Below, piece after piece: positions 7,937 through 16,798 of a stretch of DNA of 52,605 nt. The notes under the pieces are model-generated. The model was given only the letters and a program-made list of their open reading frames with translations. It was not told the origin of the DNA and made no database searches. Origin of the DNA: Rhizobium sp. FKY42. GTDB lineage: Bacteria > Pseudomonadota > Alphaproteobacteria > Rhizobiales > Rhizobiaceae. The stretch spans positions 1-52,605 of the forward strand of contig NZ_STGA01000018.1 of the NCBI RefSeq assembly GCF_005222835.1, in the 5' to 3' direction. A program made the position numbers and the translations under genes. How positions within the stretch are numbered: position 1 is the first letter of the stretch; each line of letters begins with the position of its first letter.

Positions 7937-10291
7937 ATGCCTGTTACGATCACAGCGGTCCTGTTCACATTGATCGGGATCGCGCTGGCGGCTGGCGGCG
8001 CGCAACTGCTGATGCTGGGAGGCAGTGCCTACTACCTCATTACCGGTATCGCCTTCATTGTTACCGCCATCCTGCTATTTCTTCGCCGCGCAGAAGCCTT
8101 GTGGCTCTACGCCCTCATCATTCTCGGTTCTCTGGGCTGGGCACTTCTCGAAGTCGGCCTTGACTGGTGGCAGCTGGGTCCGCGTGGCGGCGTGATCATC
8201 GTGGCTGGGATGTGGCTGCTCACGCCATGGATCCGCAAGCCCCTTGGCTTTGTGAGCCCGAATACCGGTCACCGCTACAGTGCCGGTGCCACACCCCTTG
8301 CCGCATCGGTCGGCCTTGCGGTTCTCATTGCAATCATCTCCATGTTTGTGAACAGCAACGATCTTTCCGGCAACTTGCCGACAGACAAGATTGCGGCGGC
8401 TCCGGCGCTGGGTGGCAATGTGCCTGCGGGCGAATGGCACCAGTATGGTCGGACGCCCTACGGGCAGCGGTACTCTCCTCTGGACCAGATCAACGTTCAA
8501 AACGTCTCCGATCTTCAGGAGGTCTGGCGCTACCAGACGGGTGACGTCAAGCTTCCTGAGGATGTGGGGGAGACGACCTATCAGGTGACCCCACTCAAGA
8601 TTGGCAATTCGCTCTATCTCTGCACGCCGCACAACTGGGCGATCGCGCTTGATGCGACGACCGGCAAACAGAAATGGAAGTATGACCCCAATGTCGGTTT
8701 GAACCCCGACCGCCAGCATCAGACCTGCCGCGGCGTGACCTATTACAAGGATCCGCAGATCGCTGCCGGGCAACCTTGTGCCGAACGCGTCTATCTCCCC
8801 ACATCAGATGCGCGGCTGATTGCACTGGACGCAGCGAATGGACAGGTTTGCCGTTTCTTTGCGGAGAATGGTGTCCTGCGACTGGAGCAGAAGATGCCGC
8901 ATAATCCGGCGGGCTACTACTATTCCACATCGCCGCCGGTCATCGCAGCAGGCAAGATCATCATCGGCGGTGCGGTCAACGACAATTATTCGACGCAAGA
9001 ACAGTCCGGCGTCATCCGCGCTTTCGACGTCAACAGCGGCGCTCTGGTGTGGAACTGGGATTCCGGCAATCCGACGCAGACCCAGCCTTTGCCAGAAGGG
9101 CAGAAATATACGACCAATTCGCCCAATAGCTGGTCGGTGTTCAGCGTGGATGAGGAACTGGGGCTCGTCTACATTCCCCTTGGCAATCAGGTTCCCGACC
9201 AACTCGGCATGAACCGCTCCGAGAGCGTCGAGAAATATTCGGCGGGCATTGTCGCGCTGGATATCAACACCGGTGCCGACCGCTGGATGCGTCAGTTCGT
9301 TCATCACGATCTCTGGGACATGGACGTGCCAGCCCAGCCGGTTCTGATGAACCTCAGCAAGCCGGATGGCGCCATGGTGCCAGCACTGGTTGGGCCGACG
9401 AAGCAGGGCGATATCTACGTTCTCGATCGCCGCAATGGCGAGCCGATCCTGCCGGTTACGGAGCAGCCAGCACCGGGCGGCGCGATTCCAGAAGATCGCA
9501 CGGCGCCGACGCAGCCGATTTCCGCGCTCAATTTCCGCCCGCCAACGCTGCAGGGCAAGGATATGTGGGGCGTCACCATGTTCGACCAGATGGTGTGCCG
9601 TATCCGGTTGAAGCAATTGAAGTATGACGGCCAGTATACGCCGCCTTCCTTGCAGGGAACGCTGGTCTATCCCGGCAATTTCGGCACCTTCAACTGGGGT
9701 TCGGTTGCGGTCGATCCGGAACGCATGGTGATGTTCGGCATGCCGACATACCTTGCTTTCACCTCGCAGCTCGTCCCACGTTCAGAGGTTCCACCGAAGG
9801 GTCAGGACGAGAAGGGTTCCGAACAGGGATTGAACCGCAATGATGGCGCTCCCTACGCTGTGCGCATGGGACCCTTCCTCGGTCCGCTTGGCATTCCCTG
9901 CCAGGCTCCGCCATGGGGCTATGTTACAGGCGCCGATCTGCGCACTGGCAAGATTGCCTACAAGCACAAGAACGGCACCGTGTATGACATGACGCCGCTT
10001 CCATTGCCCTTCAAGGTCGGTGTTCCGGGCATTGGTGGACCCATGATCACAAAGGGCGGCATCGCCTTCCTCGGTGCTGCGGTTGATAACTACCTACGCG
10101 CCTATAACCTCACGACAGGTGAACACTTGTGGGAAACGCGTCTGCCAGCAGGCGGTCAGGCAACACCCATGACCTATTCCGTCGACGACGGCCGCCAGTT
10201 CGTCGTGATGGTTGCCGGTGGCCACGGTTCGATCGGCACCAAGCCGGGCGATTATGTGATCGCCTACAGCCTGCCGCGACAGCGCCAATAA
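7937..10291 (+). CDS. gcd: Membrane-bound PQQ-dependent glucose dehydrogenase
   Basis: Quinoprotein of 784 aa that oxidises glucose to gluconolactone on the periplasmic face and passes electrons to ubiquinone. The first 140 residues hold about five membrane segments (first: AVLFTLIGIALAAGGAQLLM). A PQQ beta-propeller follows, with repeated tryptophan-docking stretches such as ALDATTGKQKWKYDPNVG, INTGADRWMRQFVHHDLWDM and GSVAVDPERMVMFG. The length fits the roughly 790-aa Gcd family. The start at 7937 has AAGGA upstream. It is monocistronic between an EcfG-type promoter and a strong terminator. No pqq synthesis genes lie nearby, so PQQ must come from elsewhere in the genome or from outside. Confidence 0.95.
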   Translation: MPVTITAVLFTLIGIALAAGGAQLLMLGGSAYYLITGIAFIVTAILLFLRRAEALWLYALIILGSLGWALLEVGLDWWQLGPRGGVIIVAGMWLLTPWIRKPLGFVSPNTGHRYSAGATPLAASVGLAVLIAIISMFVNSNDLSGNLPTDKIAAAPALGGNVPAGEWHQYGRTPYGQRYSPLDQINVQNVSDLQEVWRYQTGDVKLPEDVGETTYQVTPLKIGNSLYLCTPHNWAIALDATTGKQKWKYDPNVGLNPDRQHQTCRGVTYYKDPQIAAGQPCAERVYLPTSDARLIALDAANGQVCRFFAENGVLRLEQKMPHNPAGYYYSTSPPVIAAGKIIIGGAVNDNYSTQEQSGVIRAFDVNSGALVWNWDSGNPTQTQPLPEGQKYTTNSPNSWSVFSVDEELGLVYIPLGNQVPDQLGMNRSESVEKYSAGIVALDINTGADRWMRQFVHHDLWDMDVPAQPVLMNLSKPDGAMVPALVGPTKQGDIYVLDRRNGEPILPVTEQPAPGGAIPEDRTAPTQPISALNFRPPTLQGKDMWGVTMFDQMVCRIRLKQLKYDGQYTPPSLQGTLVYPGNFGTFNWGSVAVDPERMVMFGMPTYLAFTSQLVPRSEVPPKGQDEKGSEQGLNRNDGAPYAVRMGPFLGPLGIPCQAPPWGYVTGADLRTGKIAYKHKNGTVYDMTPLPLPFKVGVPGIGGPMITKGGIAFLGAAVDNYLRAYNLTTGEHLWETRLPAGGQATPMTYSVDDGRQFVVMVAGGHGSIGTKPGDYVIAYSLPRQRQ

Positions 10292-10296
10292 CAACA

Positions 10297-10332
10297 AAAG
10301 CCCGCGACGATCGATTTCGTCGCGGGCTTTTT
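10297..10332. terminator. Bidirectional terminator between gcd and BON gene
   Basis: A stem of about 14 bases (AAAAGCCCGCGACGA, 10297-10310 region) pairs with TCGTCGCGGGCTTTTTT (to 10332) around a short loop. T tracts occur on both strands. Confidence 0.9.
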
Positions 10333-10351
10333 GATTCAGCCGATCTTGTTT

Positions 10352-10627
10352 TTAGTCCGTCTGTTCCGACACGAGTTTGTTGACGACGTCGGTTACGCCT
10401 CGGACGGAGCGGGCAACCTCTTCGGCGCGCTTTATCTGATTGTCGAGGAGCACGCGCCCCATCAAGGTGGCCGTTCCATCTTTGGTTGTGATAGAGATGT
10501 CTGCCGCATCCAGTCCACCTGCTTCAGCAAGCGCTGCCGCCACCTGCGCTTCAACCGCTGCTTCCGTCGGAAATTCGGTTACGACGGTCGGCGCTTTTTC
10601 ATGAAAGGTCTGGGGTTTGAACACCAC
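10352..10627 (-). CDS. BON-domain protein
   Basis: 91-aa protein with one BON domain: VEAQVAAALAEAGGLDAADI, a beta strand ITTKDGTATLMGRVL, and the closing helix and strand EEVARSVRGVTDVVNKL. BON domains (OsmY type) bind phospholipid and are common in osmotic and general stress proteins. There is no obvious signal peptide, which is unusual for an OsmY-like protein. No ATG fits the N-terminus. I chose the GTG at 10627, preceded by GGAGCAGAG; a TTG at 10654 is the alternative. It starts 55 bases after the truncated kinase gene on the same strand and probably shares its EcfG-type promoter. Confidence 0.8.
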   Translation of the reverse strand: MVFKPQTFHEKAPTVVTEFPTEAAVEAQVAAALAEAGGLDAADISITTKDGTATLMGRVLLDNQIKRAEEVARSVRGVTDVVNKLVSEQTD

Positions 10628-10682
10628 TTCTCTGCTCCGCGGTTCGAGTGTCAAAACTCAAACGCGCAAAAGAGCTCAAGGT

Positions 10683-11483
10683 TCAAGACTGCGAGAAGAC
10701 GTTCGCGATGGCCGTTTGCAATTCGTTCTGTGTGAAAGGCTTGTTGAGATGGGGTCGCGACGGAAATTGTCCCGTCGGCAGTTCAGAATAGCCCGTTGCC
10801 AGGATAACAGGAACGCCCGGATGGGCTGCCTGTACCCGATCCGCCAGTTCCACGCCGGTCATCATCGGCATTGACTGGTCGGTTATGACCATATCGATAT
10901 CTCGTCGCGACTGAAGCACCTTCAGCGCTTCAGGGCCGTTGAAGGCCTCAATAACGATGTGGCCCAGATCTTCCAGCATCATGGTGGTGTTCATCAGAAC
11001 GAGAGCATCGTCATCAACGGCGAGCACGGTGAGTTTCTTGTCGAAAGGGGCAGACATACAGTTCAGGGGCTCCTCGGTCCTCACAGAAACAGCAGTGGAA
11101 ACGACGACCGGAAGAATGATTTCCGCGCGGGTTCCAAAGCCAGGCTCACTGTGAAGACGCAGGAAGCCGCCTGATTGTTCCGTCAGCGCCTGAACCATGG
11201 CCAATCCAAGGCCCGTTCCTTTGCCGATCCCTTTTGTCGTGAAGAAGGGCCTCGTTGCCTTCTGCCGCCTTCCAGCATCGCGATCTTCCGGCGTGTAGAA
11301 ATTGGAGAAATGACGGTCCAGGATCTCGTCGGGGTCGTATCCCTTGAGGCGGCGCGCACCAAGGTTCCAGCTGGCGACATGCCCGTCTTCATTAAGCATG
11401 TAGATCGCATAATCGATAATGGATTCGATCAGCAGCCGATAACGATCCTGCACGTGACGGCGCACAGTGCGGCCTTCAGCCAT
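10683..11483 (-). CDS. Internally deleted hybrid sensor kinase: partial PAS, partial HATPase, receiver
   Basis: The 266-aa open frame keeps the N-terminal half of a PAS domain (YRLLIESIIDYAIYMLNEDG, then ARRLKGYDPDEILDRHFSNF), then jumps near residues 70-78 to the last part of a kinase ATPase domain (F box PFFTTKG, G2 box GKGTGLGLAM). The PAS C-terminus, the His-containing dimerisation helix and the N box are missing. A complete-looking receiver domain follows (VLAVDDDALVL, phospho-acceptor in MVITDQSMPM, LNKPF). It cannot autophosphorylate as a normal kinase. The frame stays open across the junction. I prefer the ATG at 11483 because GGGAG lies 7 bases upstream. It has an EcfG-type promoter, so the receiver half could still be made. 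Confidence 0.85.
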   Translation of the reverse strand: MAEGRTVRRHVQDRYRLLIESIIDYAIYMLNEDGHVASWNLGARRLKGYDPDEILDRHFSNFYTPEDRDAGRRQKATRPFFTTKGIGKGTGLGLAMVQALTEQSGGFLRLHSEPGFGTRAEIILPVVVSTAVSVRTEEPLNCMSAPFDKKLTVLAVDDDALVLMNTTMMLEDLGHIVIEAFNGPEALKVLQSRRDIDMVITDQSMPMMTGVELADRVQAAHPGVPVILATGYSELPTGQFPSRPHLNKPFTQNELQTAIANVFSQS

Positions 11484-11517
11484 GTTCATACTCCCACCCC
11501 GATTCGCAGCCCGAACG

Positions 11518-11542
11518 AACTGATAGTTTGTCGCAAAGTTCC
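11518..11542 (-). promoter_or_regulatory. EcfG-type promoter of the truncated kinase/BON unit
   Basis: Minus strand GGAAC (11542-11538), 17 bases, GTT (11520-11518), 34 bases before the start at 11483. Confidence 0.7.
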
Positions 11543-11567
11543 AGAGGAGCGATGTTTGATCCGCTAC

Positions 11568-11623
11568 TTGACCGAGATCTTACATTCGTATTATGACTGA
11601 CGAAATTCAAAATTCGTCAGTCA
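11568..11623 (+). promoter_or_regulatory. Promoter and palindromic operator of the tetR-RND operon
   Basis: A perfect inverted repeat, TGACTGACGAA (11594-11604) and TTCGTCAGTCA (11613-11623) around an 8-base centre, lies just before the tetR start. A possible -35 TTGACC (11568-11573) and -10 near 11589-11596 overlap its left edge. This is the expected layout for autorepression by a TetR protein. Confidence 0.75.
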
Positions 11624-11637
11624 TCAGGCGGAAGTCA

Positions 11638-12243
11638 ATGAACGATCATTCTACAGTGGCGAGCGAGACATCCCGTCAGGACAATGTCGAGCGAATCCTC
11701 GATTGCGCCGAACGGGTGTTCAAACACTACGGCTATTCCAAAACGAATGTTGCCGATATCGCCAAGGAACTGTCGATGTCGCCCGCCAACATCTACCGGT
11801 TCTTTGCGTCGAAGGCCGATATTCACCAGGCCATCGCTCGGAGAATGCTTTCGGCGCAATATGACGCGCTAGCGGAGAACGCGGGCAGCAAGGCCTCTGC
11901 CGCAGACAGATTGCGGTCGCATACGCTTCTTCAGCACCGGCTGGTGATGGAGACGATGCTTGATGAGCAGAAGGTGCACGAGATGGTGCTCGTTGCAATC
12001 GACCAGCAATGGCCAGTGATCGAAGAGCATCTGACCCGCGTTCGCGGCATCATTGAAGAAATCATCCGGGATGGCATCGACGCGGGCGAGTTCCGCCAGC
12101 AGGACGCCCGCCTTGCGGCTGAGTGCTTCATGCATGCTGGTGTTTGTCTCTGTCACCCACAACTGGTGGCAAAGACGGCGGCACCTGATGAAGTCATGAC
12201 ACCTGAAGCCCTGATCGAGTTCGCGATCCAGGCGCTGCGTTAA
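11638..12243 (+). CDS. TetR-family repressor of the adjacent RND pump
   Basis: 201-aa TetR/AcrR regulator. The N-terminal helix-turn-helix reads RILDCAERVFKHYGYSKTNV, then DIAKELSMSPANIYRFFASK. The C-terminal helical ligand domain is less conserved. I chose the ATG at 11638 (GCGGAAG upstream). The in-frame ATG at 11593 is unlikely because it lies inside the palindromic operator. It is the first gene of an operon with the adaptor and permease genes (gaps 36 and 26 bases). It probably binds 11594-11623 and releases on binding a pump substrate; the substrate is unknown. Confidence 0.9.
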   Translation: MNDHSTVASETSRQDNVERILDCAERVFKHYGYSKTNVADIAKELSMSPANIYRFFASKADIHQAIARRMLSAQYDALAENAGSKASAADRLRSHTLLQHRLVMETMLDEQKVHEMVLVAIDQQWPVIEEHLTRVRGIIEEIIRDGIDAGEFRQQDARLAAECFMHAGVCLCHPQLVAKTAAPDEVMTPEALIEFAIQALR

Positions 12244-12279
12244 ACCTGCTCCGAGCGAGCGTGGAAAAGGAACCGCACG

Positions 12280-13413
12280 ATGTCGGTTGTGGGATTGGGG
12301 AAACTGGGTGTGGCGATGGTGGCTCTTGCGGCCATGCTGTCCGGCTGCACGGACGAAAAGAAGACTGCGGAGCAGGTCATCCGCCCGGTAAAAGTGGTTG
12401 AAGTGAAGGCCCGCCAGGAAGATCCGGTGCTGCAATATTCAGGTTCGATCCGCGCCCGAACCGAGGTGCCGCTGGGTTTCCGTGTTGATGGCAAGATCGT
12501 TGTGCGTCTCGTCGATGTCGGCCAAAGGGTCAAGGCAGGACAGCCCGTCGCCCGTATTGATGTGACCGACTATGAACTCTCGGTACGTCGGGCCGAGGCC
12601 GAACTCGCCTCCGCCGAAAAGCAGGTGGAAATCTCGCAGCTGGCCCTCAAGCGTGCGGAGACCTTGCAGAGCCAGAACATCACCTCCCAATCCTCGCTGG
12701 AGCAGGCCCAGCTTGCGTCCCGCCAAGCGATCGCCCAGAGGGATGCGGCGCAATCTTCCCTGACGCAGGCGAAAAATCGCGTTGGCTACGGTGTGCTCTC
12801 GTCCGACGTCGACGGCATTGTCACGGCCGTCAATGCCGAAGCGGGTCAGGTTGTGGCGGCCGGTACGCCGGTCATCCGTGTTGCACAGGATGGTGCCAAG
12901 GAGATCGAGGTAGCCGTTCCAGAAGCGGAAATTCGCCAGTTTTCTCCCGGCAAGTCCGTCAAGACTTCCTTCTGGGCCGATGGCGATCTGGCGCTGGAAG
13001 GCAAGGTGCGGGAAGTGGCCGGCAGTGCAGACCAGCAGTCTCGCACATTCACCGTTCGCGTCAGCCTGCCGGATAGTGCCGCGCTGCGGCTGGGCATGAC
13101 GGCGACCATTGCTGCTGAGGTTTCCGGCGGCGCCCCCGGTTTCGTGCTTCCGCTCGCGGCACTGGCAAAGCAGGACGGTAAATCGATCGTCTGGCTGGTC
13201 GATCGTGCATCCTCCAAGGTTCAGCCGCACCCGGTACAGGTTGACGGATTTGCCGAAGACGGCGTGCGCATCGCCGATGGCTTGAAGGCTGGCGATCTGG
13301 TTGTCGCTGCCGGAACGCAGTTCATGCAGCCTGACCTGCAGGTCAAAATTTACGAAGGCGAAGGCCAGACAGCAGGCGGTGCAACTTCCGCAGTCGCGCC
13401 TTCCAAGTCCTGA
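12280..13413 (+). CDS. RND efflux periplasmic adaptor lipoprotein
   Basis: 377-aa membrane fusion protein. It has a lipoprotein signal with lipobox LSGC, Cys at residue 23. After it come a first half-lipoyl/beta-barrel strand (IRARTEVPLGFRVDGKI), an alpha-hairpin coiled coil (residues about 95-165, rich in Ala, Gln, Glu), the second lipoyl half (DGIVTAVNAEAGQVVAAGTP) and the C-terminal beta barrel. It links the inner-membrane permease to an outer-membrane channel. It sits between tetR and the permease gene. The family is AcrA/MexA-like and the substrate is unknown. Confidence 0.92.
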   Translation: MSVVGLGKLGVAMVALAAMLSGCTDEKKTAEQVIRPVKVVEVKARQEDPVLQYSGSIRARTEVPLGFRVDGKIVVRLVDVGQRVKAGQPVARIDVTDYELSVRRAEAELASAEKQVEISQLALKRAETLQSQNITSQSSLEQAQLASRQAIAQRDAAQSSLTQAKNRVGYGVLSSDVDGIVTAVNAEAGQVVAAGTPVIRVAQDGAKEIEVAVPEAEIRQFSPGKSVKTSFWADGDLALEGKVREVAGSADQQSRTFTVRVSLPDSAALRLGMTATIAAEVSGGAPGFVLPLAALAKQDGKSIVWLVDRASSKVQPHPVQVDGFAEDGVRIADGLKAGDLVVAAGTQFMQPDLQVKIYEGEGQTAGGATSAVAPSKS

Positions 13414-13439
13414 TCGATCCGGGCACAGGGGATTAAGTC

Positions 13440-16400
13440 ATGAAGGCGTTTCGCACACCCGGCTCGCCCAGGCAGCCGTTCAACCTCTCGCGCTGGGCGA
13501 TTGCCCATCCCAGCATTGGTCGTTTCCTATTCGGGATCATCATTCTGATCGGCGGCCTCGGCATCATGAATATGGGCCAGAAGGAAGATCCGGACTTCAC
13601 CTTCCGTGTCATGGTCGTGCAGGCCGTCTGGCCGGGCGCTTCCATCGAAGAAATGCAGGATCAGGTCGTCAACAAGATCGAACGTAAGCTGCAGGAAACG
13701 CCGCATCTCGATTGGGTGAAATCCTACACCCGTGCCGGTTTCTCGATTACCACGCTACAGATCAAGGGTAACACCAACTCTCAACAGGTGGCAGACGCCT
13801 TCTACCAGGTGCGCAAGAAGATCGGCGACATCGAGCAGGATCTGCCCAGCGGCGTTCTGGGTCCCTATTTCAATGACGAATTCGGCGATACCTATGTGAC
13901 TCTGCACGCTCTGACTGGCGAAGGGTTCAGCTATCCCGAACTCAAGGACTTTGCGACCAAAGCCCGCGATATGCTGCTGGCGACCAAGGGTGTGGAAAAG
14001 GTTTCCATTCTTGGTGACCAGGCGGAGCGTATCTATATCGACGTATCGTCCAAGGTGCTGGCGGAGCGCAAGCTGACGCTCAACGATGTGCGAAACGCGC
14101 TGGCCGGCCAGAACAATGTCGATCCCGCAGGCAATGTACAGACGGCCACCCGCTCCGTGCGCATTACCGTGGAAGGGGGCATGCGGACGCCGGAAGATAT
14201 TCGCGAACTGCGCATTCGCAGTGGTACGCAAGTGTTTCGGCTGGGCGATATCGCTACCGTCAGCAAGGGCCTGATCTCGCCTTATGACCGCAAGTTCCGT
14301 TTCAATGGCAAGGATTCGGTCCAGATCGGCGTGGTCATGCAGAATGGCTACAAGGTTACCGATGTCGGCAAATGGATCGAAGAGACCTATCGCAATTTCG
14401 AAAATGCGCTTCCCTATGGCGTAGAGGTTTCGCAGGTCGCCAACCAGCCGGAGGTCGTGCATGAGGCGATCGGCGAATTCACGCAGGCTCTTCTGGAAGC
14501 GCTGGTCATTGTTCTGGTCGTCTCGCTGTTGTCGATCGGTTGGCGTTCCGGCATCGTGATTGCCATCTCCATTCCGCTGGTGCTCGCGGCAACCCTTGCC
14601 ATCATGTACGAGCTCGGCATCGAACTGCAGCGTATCTCGCTCGGCGCTCTCATCATCGCGCTCGGCCTTCTGGTGGATGATGCCATGATCGTGGTCGAAA
14701 TGATGGAGCGAAAGCTGGAGGAGGGGCTCGAAAAGCTCAACGCCGCTACTTTCGCCTATTCCTCCACCGCCTTTCCCATGTTGACGGGTACGCTGATCAC
14801 GACCGCGGGCTTCATCCCGGTCGGTTTTGCGGATTCGACCGCGGGCGAATATGTGCGATCTCTGTTCTATGTGGTCGGCATCGCACTGGTCACATCCTGG
14901 TTTGTCGCGGTCTATTTCACGCCCTGGCTCGGATACATGATCCTGAAGCAGCGCGCGCATGCGGGAACGCATCACGATGTCTACGACACGCGGTTTTACC
15001 GCGGGCTTCGCGCCACGGTTTCCTGGAGCGTGCGGCACCGGCTGATCGTGCTGGTGGCCACGCTTGGCGTCTTCGGCACCAGCCTATGGTCCTTCCAGTT
15101 CATTCCGCAGAGCTTCTTCCCTCAATCCTCGCGCCCGGAAATTCTCGTCGACATGTGGCTGCCGGAAGGCACCGCCATCGAAGAGGTGGAGCGTCAGGCG
15201 AAGGCGCTGGAAGCAAAGATCATGGACGATCCCGACAAGAAATTCGTGGCGACCTTTATCGGCGAGGGTGCGCCGCGCTTCTTCCTGCCGCTGGACCAAC
15301 AGCTTCGTAACCCCAACTATGCCCAGTTGCTCGTCATGTCGAACGGTCTTGAAGAGCGGGAGCGGATGATCATCAAGCTGCGCAAGATTCTGGCGGAAGA
15401 TTTCCCCACGGTTCGCGGCAAGGTGGATCGTCTGTTCCTGGGGCCGCCGGTCGGCTGGGCGGTGCAGATGCGCGTCATCGGTCCCGACCGTGAAGAAGTC
15501 CGCAAGATTGCCGATCAGGTGAAGCAGCGCTTCCACCAGAACCCGCAACTGGGCACGATCCATGACGACTGGCTGGAGTCGGTGACAACGATGAAGCTCG
15601 TCATCGACCAGGATCGGGCGAGGGCCCTCGGCGTGACCTCGCAGCGCGTCCGACAGATGCTCTATGCATCGATGTCGGGTGTGACGCTCGACCAGTTCCG
15701 TGATGGTGAAGAAACGGTGTCCATCGTCGCCCGCGAACCGGATGCCACACGCGACCTGCTGACAGCCGTCAACTCGGTCTATATTCCGACGGACAATGGT
15801 GCCTTCGTGCCAGTCAGCCAGATTGCCCGCATTGAGCCGGTGCAGGAAAACGGAATCGAATGGCGTCGCGACCGTCTGCCGACCATTACGATCAAGGCAA
15901 CGGTTCCAGATGGCGTCGAACCGAACGATCTGGCGACCAAGATGTATGCTGGCATGGCGGACCTGCGCAGCAAGCTGCCTGCTGGCTATAAGGTCGAGAT
16001 TCAAGGCGGCGCGGAAGATGCGGCGGAAAGCCAGATGTCGATTGCTGCCAAGGCACCGGTCATGCTGTTCGTGATCGTCGCGCTTTTGATGATCCAGTTG
16101 CAGCATTTCGGCAAGGCCATGCTGGTGCTGGCGACCGGGCCTCTCGGAATCATCGGTGCCGCTGCGGCACTGTTGATCACCGGCGCTCCCTTCGGCTTCG
16201 TGGCCATCCTCGGTGTTATCGCTCTGCTCGGCATCATCATCCGTAACTCGATCATTCTGGTGGACCAGATCGACCAGGATATCGCCTCAGGGATGGAGCG
16301 GAGCGAAGCCATCATCGGCTCTGCCGTTCGCCGCTTCCGTCCGATCATGCTGACGGCACTGGTGGCCGTGCTTGCGCTGATACCGATCTCACGCGGGCTT

Positions 16401-16589
16401 TTCTGGGGGCCGCTCGCCTATGCCATGATGGGTGGTATCATGGTTGCAACGGTCCTGACCATCCTTGTTCTACCTGCCGCCTACGCCCTGTTCTTTGGGC
16501 GGGACAAGGCTTCGAAATCCGGCGCTGGCGATAATGACGACCAACGCCGCGAGCAATTGTCGCTCAATCTTTCCACCGCCGCGGAGTGA
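13440..16589 (+). CDS. RND-family efflux permease
   Basis: 1049-aa inner-membrane proton antiporter of the AcrB/HAE1-like superfamily, with two repeats of six membrane segments and large periplasmic loops. The proton-relay acid pair is present in the fourth segment (GLLVDDAMIVVEMMERK). In the tenth segment, where AcrB has a key Lys (AKNAI), this protein has Arg (IIIRNSIILVDQID), as in some other subfamilies. The usual length is about 1030-1050 aa. It is the last gene of the tetR operon. No outer-membrane channel gene follows, so it must share a TolC-type channel encoded elsewhere. The substrate cannot be told from sequence. Confidence 0.93.
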   Translation: MKAFRTPGSPRQPFNLSRWAIAHPSIGRFLFGIIILIGGLGIMNMGQKEDPDFTFRVMVVQAVWPGASIEEMQDQVVNKIERKLQETPHLDWVKSYTRAGFSITTLQIKGNTNSQQVADAFYQVRKKIGDIEQDLPSGVLGPYFNDEFGDTYVTLHALTGEGFSYPELKDFATKARDMLLATKGVEKVSILGDQAERIYIDVSSKVLAERKLTLNDVRNALAGQNNVDPAGNVQTATRSVRITVEGGMRTPEDIRELRIRSGTQVFRLGDIATVSKGLISPYDRKFRFNGKDSVQIGVVMQNGYKVTDVGKWIEETYRNFENALPYGVEVSQVANQPEVVHEAIGEFTQALLEALVIVLVVSLLSIGWRSGIVIAISIPLVLAATLAIMYELGIELQRISLGALIIALGLLVDDAMIVVEMMERKLEEGLEKLNAATFAYSSTAFPMLTGTLITTAGFIPVGFADSTAGEYVRSLFYVVGIALVTSWFVAVYFTPWLGYMILKQRAHAGTHHDVYDTRFYRGLRATVSWSVRHRLIVLVATLGVFGTSLWSFQFIPQSFFPQSSRPEILVDMWLPEGTAIEEVERQAKALEAKIMDDPDKKFVATFIGEGAPRFFLPLDQQLRNPNYAQLLVMSNGLEERERMIIKLRKILAEDFPTVRGKVDRLFLGPPVGWAVQMRVIGPDREEVRKIADQVKQRFHQNPQLGTIHDDWLESVTTMKLVIDQDRARALGVTSQRVRQMLYASMSGVTLDQFRDGEETVSIVAREPDATRDLLTAVNSVYIPTDNGAFVPVSQIARIEPVQENGIEWRRDRLPTITIKATVPDGVEPNDLATKMYAGMADLRSKLPAGYKVEIQGGAEDAAESQMSIAAKAPVMLFVIVALLMIQLQHFGKAMLVLATGPLGIIGAAAALLITGAPFGFVAILGVIALLGIIIRNSIILVDQIDQDIASGMERSEAIIGSAVRRFRPIMLTALVAVLALIPISRGLFWGPLAYAMMGGIMVATVLTILVLPAAYALFFGRDKASKSGAGDNDDQRREQLSLNLSTAAE

Positions 16590-16597
16590 GCGACTTG

Positions 16598-16629
16598 CGG
16601 GAAGCGGCGCACCCCTGCCGCTTCCCGCC
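16598..16629 (+). terminator. Hairpin after the RND operon
   Basis: GCGGGAAGCGGC (16598-16609) pairs perfectly with GCCGCTTCCCGC (16618-16629), 8-base loop. There is no T tract, so it may only stabilise the mRNA end or act with Rho. Confidence 0.5.
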
Positions 16630-16735
16630 CCCTGCCTTCGAACGGAGGCATCTGCGAAGTGCGGAATAAAGCACGCAAGGTGCCTGAAATCCGGCCAAAA
16701 TTTGTTATTGTCGCGGGCGTTGAGGGTTTACCGTT

Positions 16736-16752
16736 CCTCGCAGGTTGCGAGG
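16736..16752 (+). other. Small hairpin in the leader of the sulfate-binding gene
   Basis: CCTCGCA (16736-16742) and TGCGAGG (16746-16752) form a 7-base perfect stem with a 3-base loop, 47 bases before the binding-protein ATG. I could not match the leader to SAM-II or another known riboswitch. It may be a minor mRNA structure. Confidence 0.25.
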
Positions 16753-16798
16753 TGCATCGATAGGTTAGTGGCAACAATCGATCGCATCGGAGAGTTCC

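Noticed and set aside
13755..15038. Long antisense frame inside the RND permease gene
   Set aside because: The composition is rich in His, Arg, Asp and Gln as expected for a shadow of a coding strand; no domain is seen.
16630..16798. SAM-II or other sulfur riboswitch before the sulfate-binding gene
   Set aside because: I could not find the conserved SAM-II core; only a small 7-base hairpin is present.
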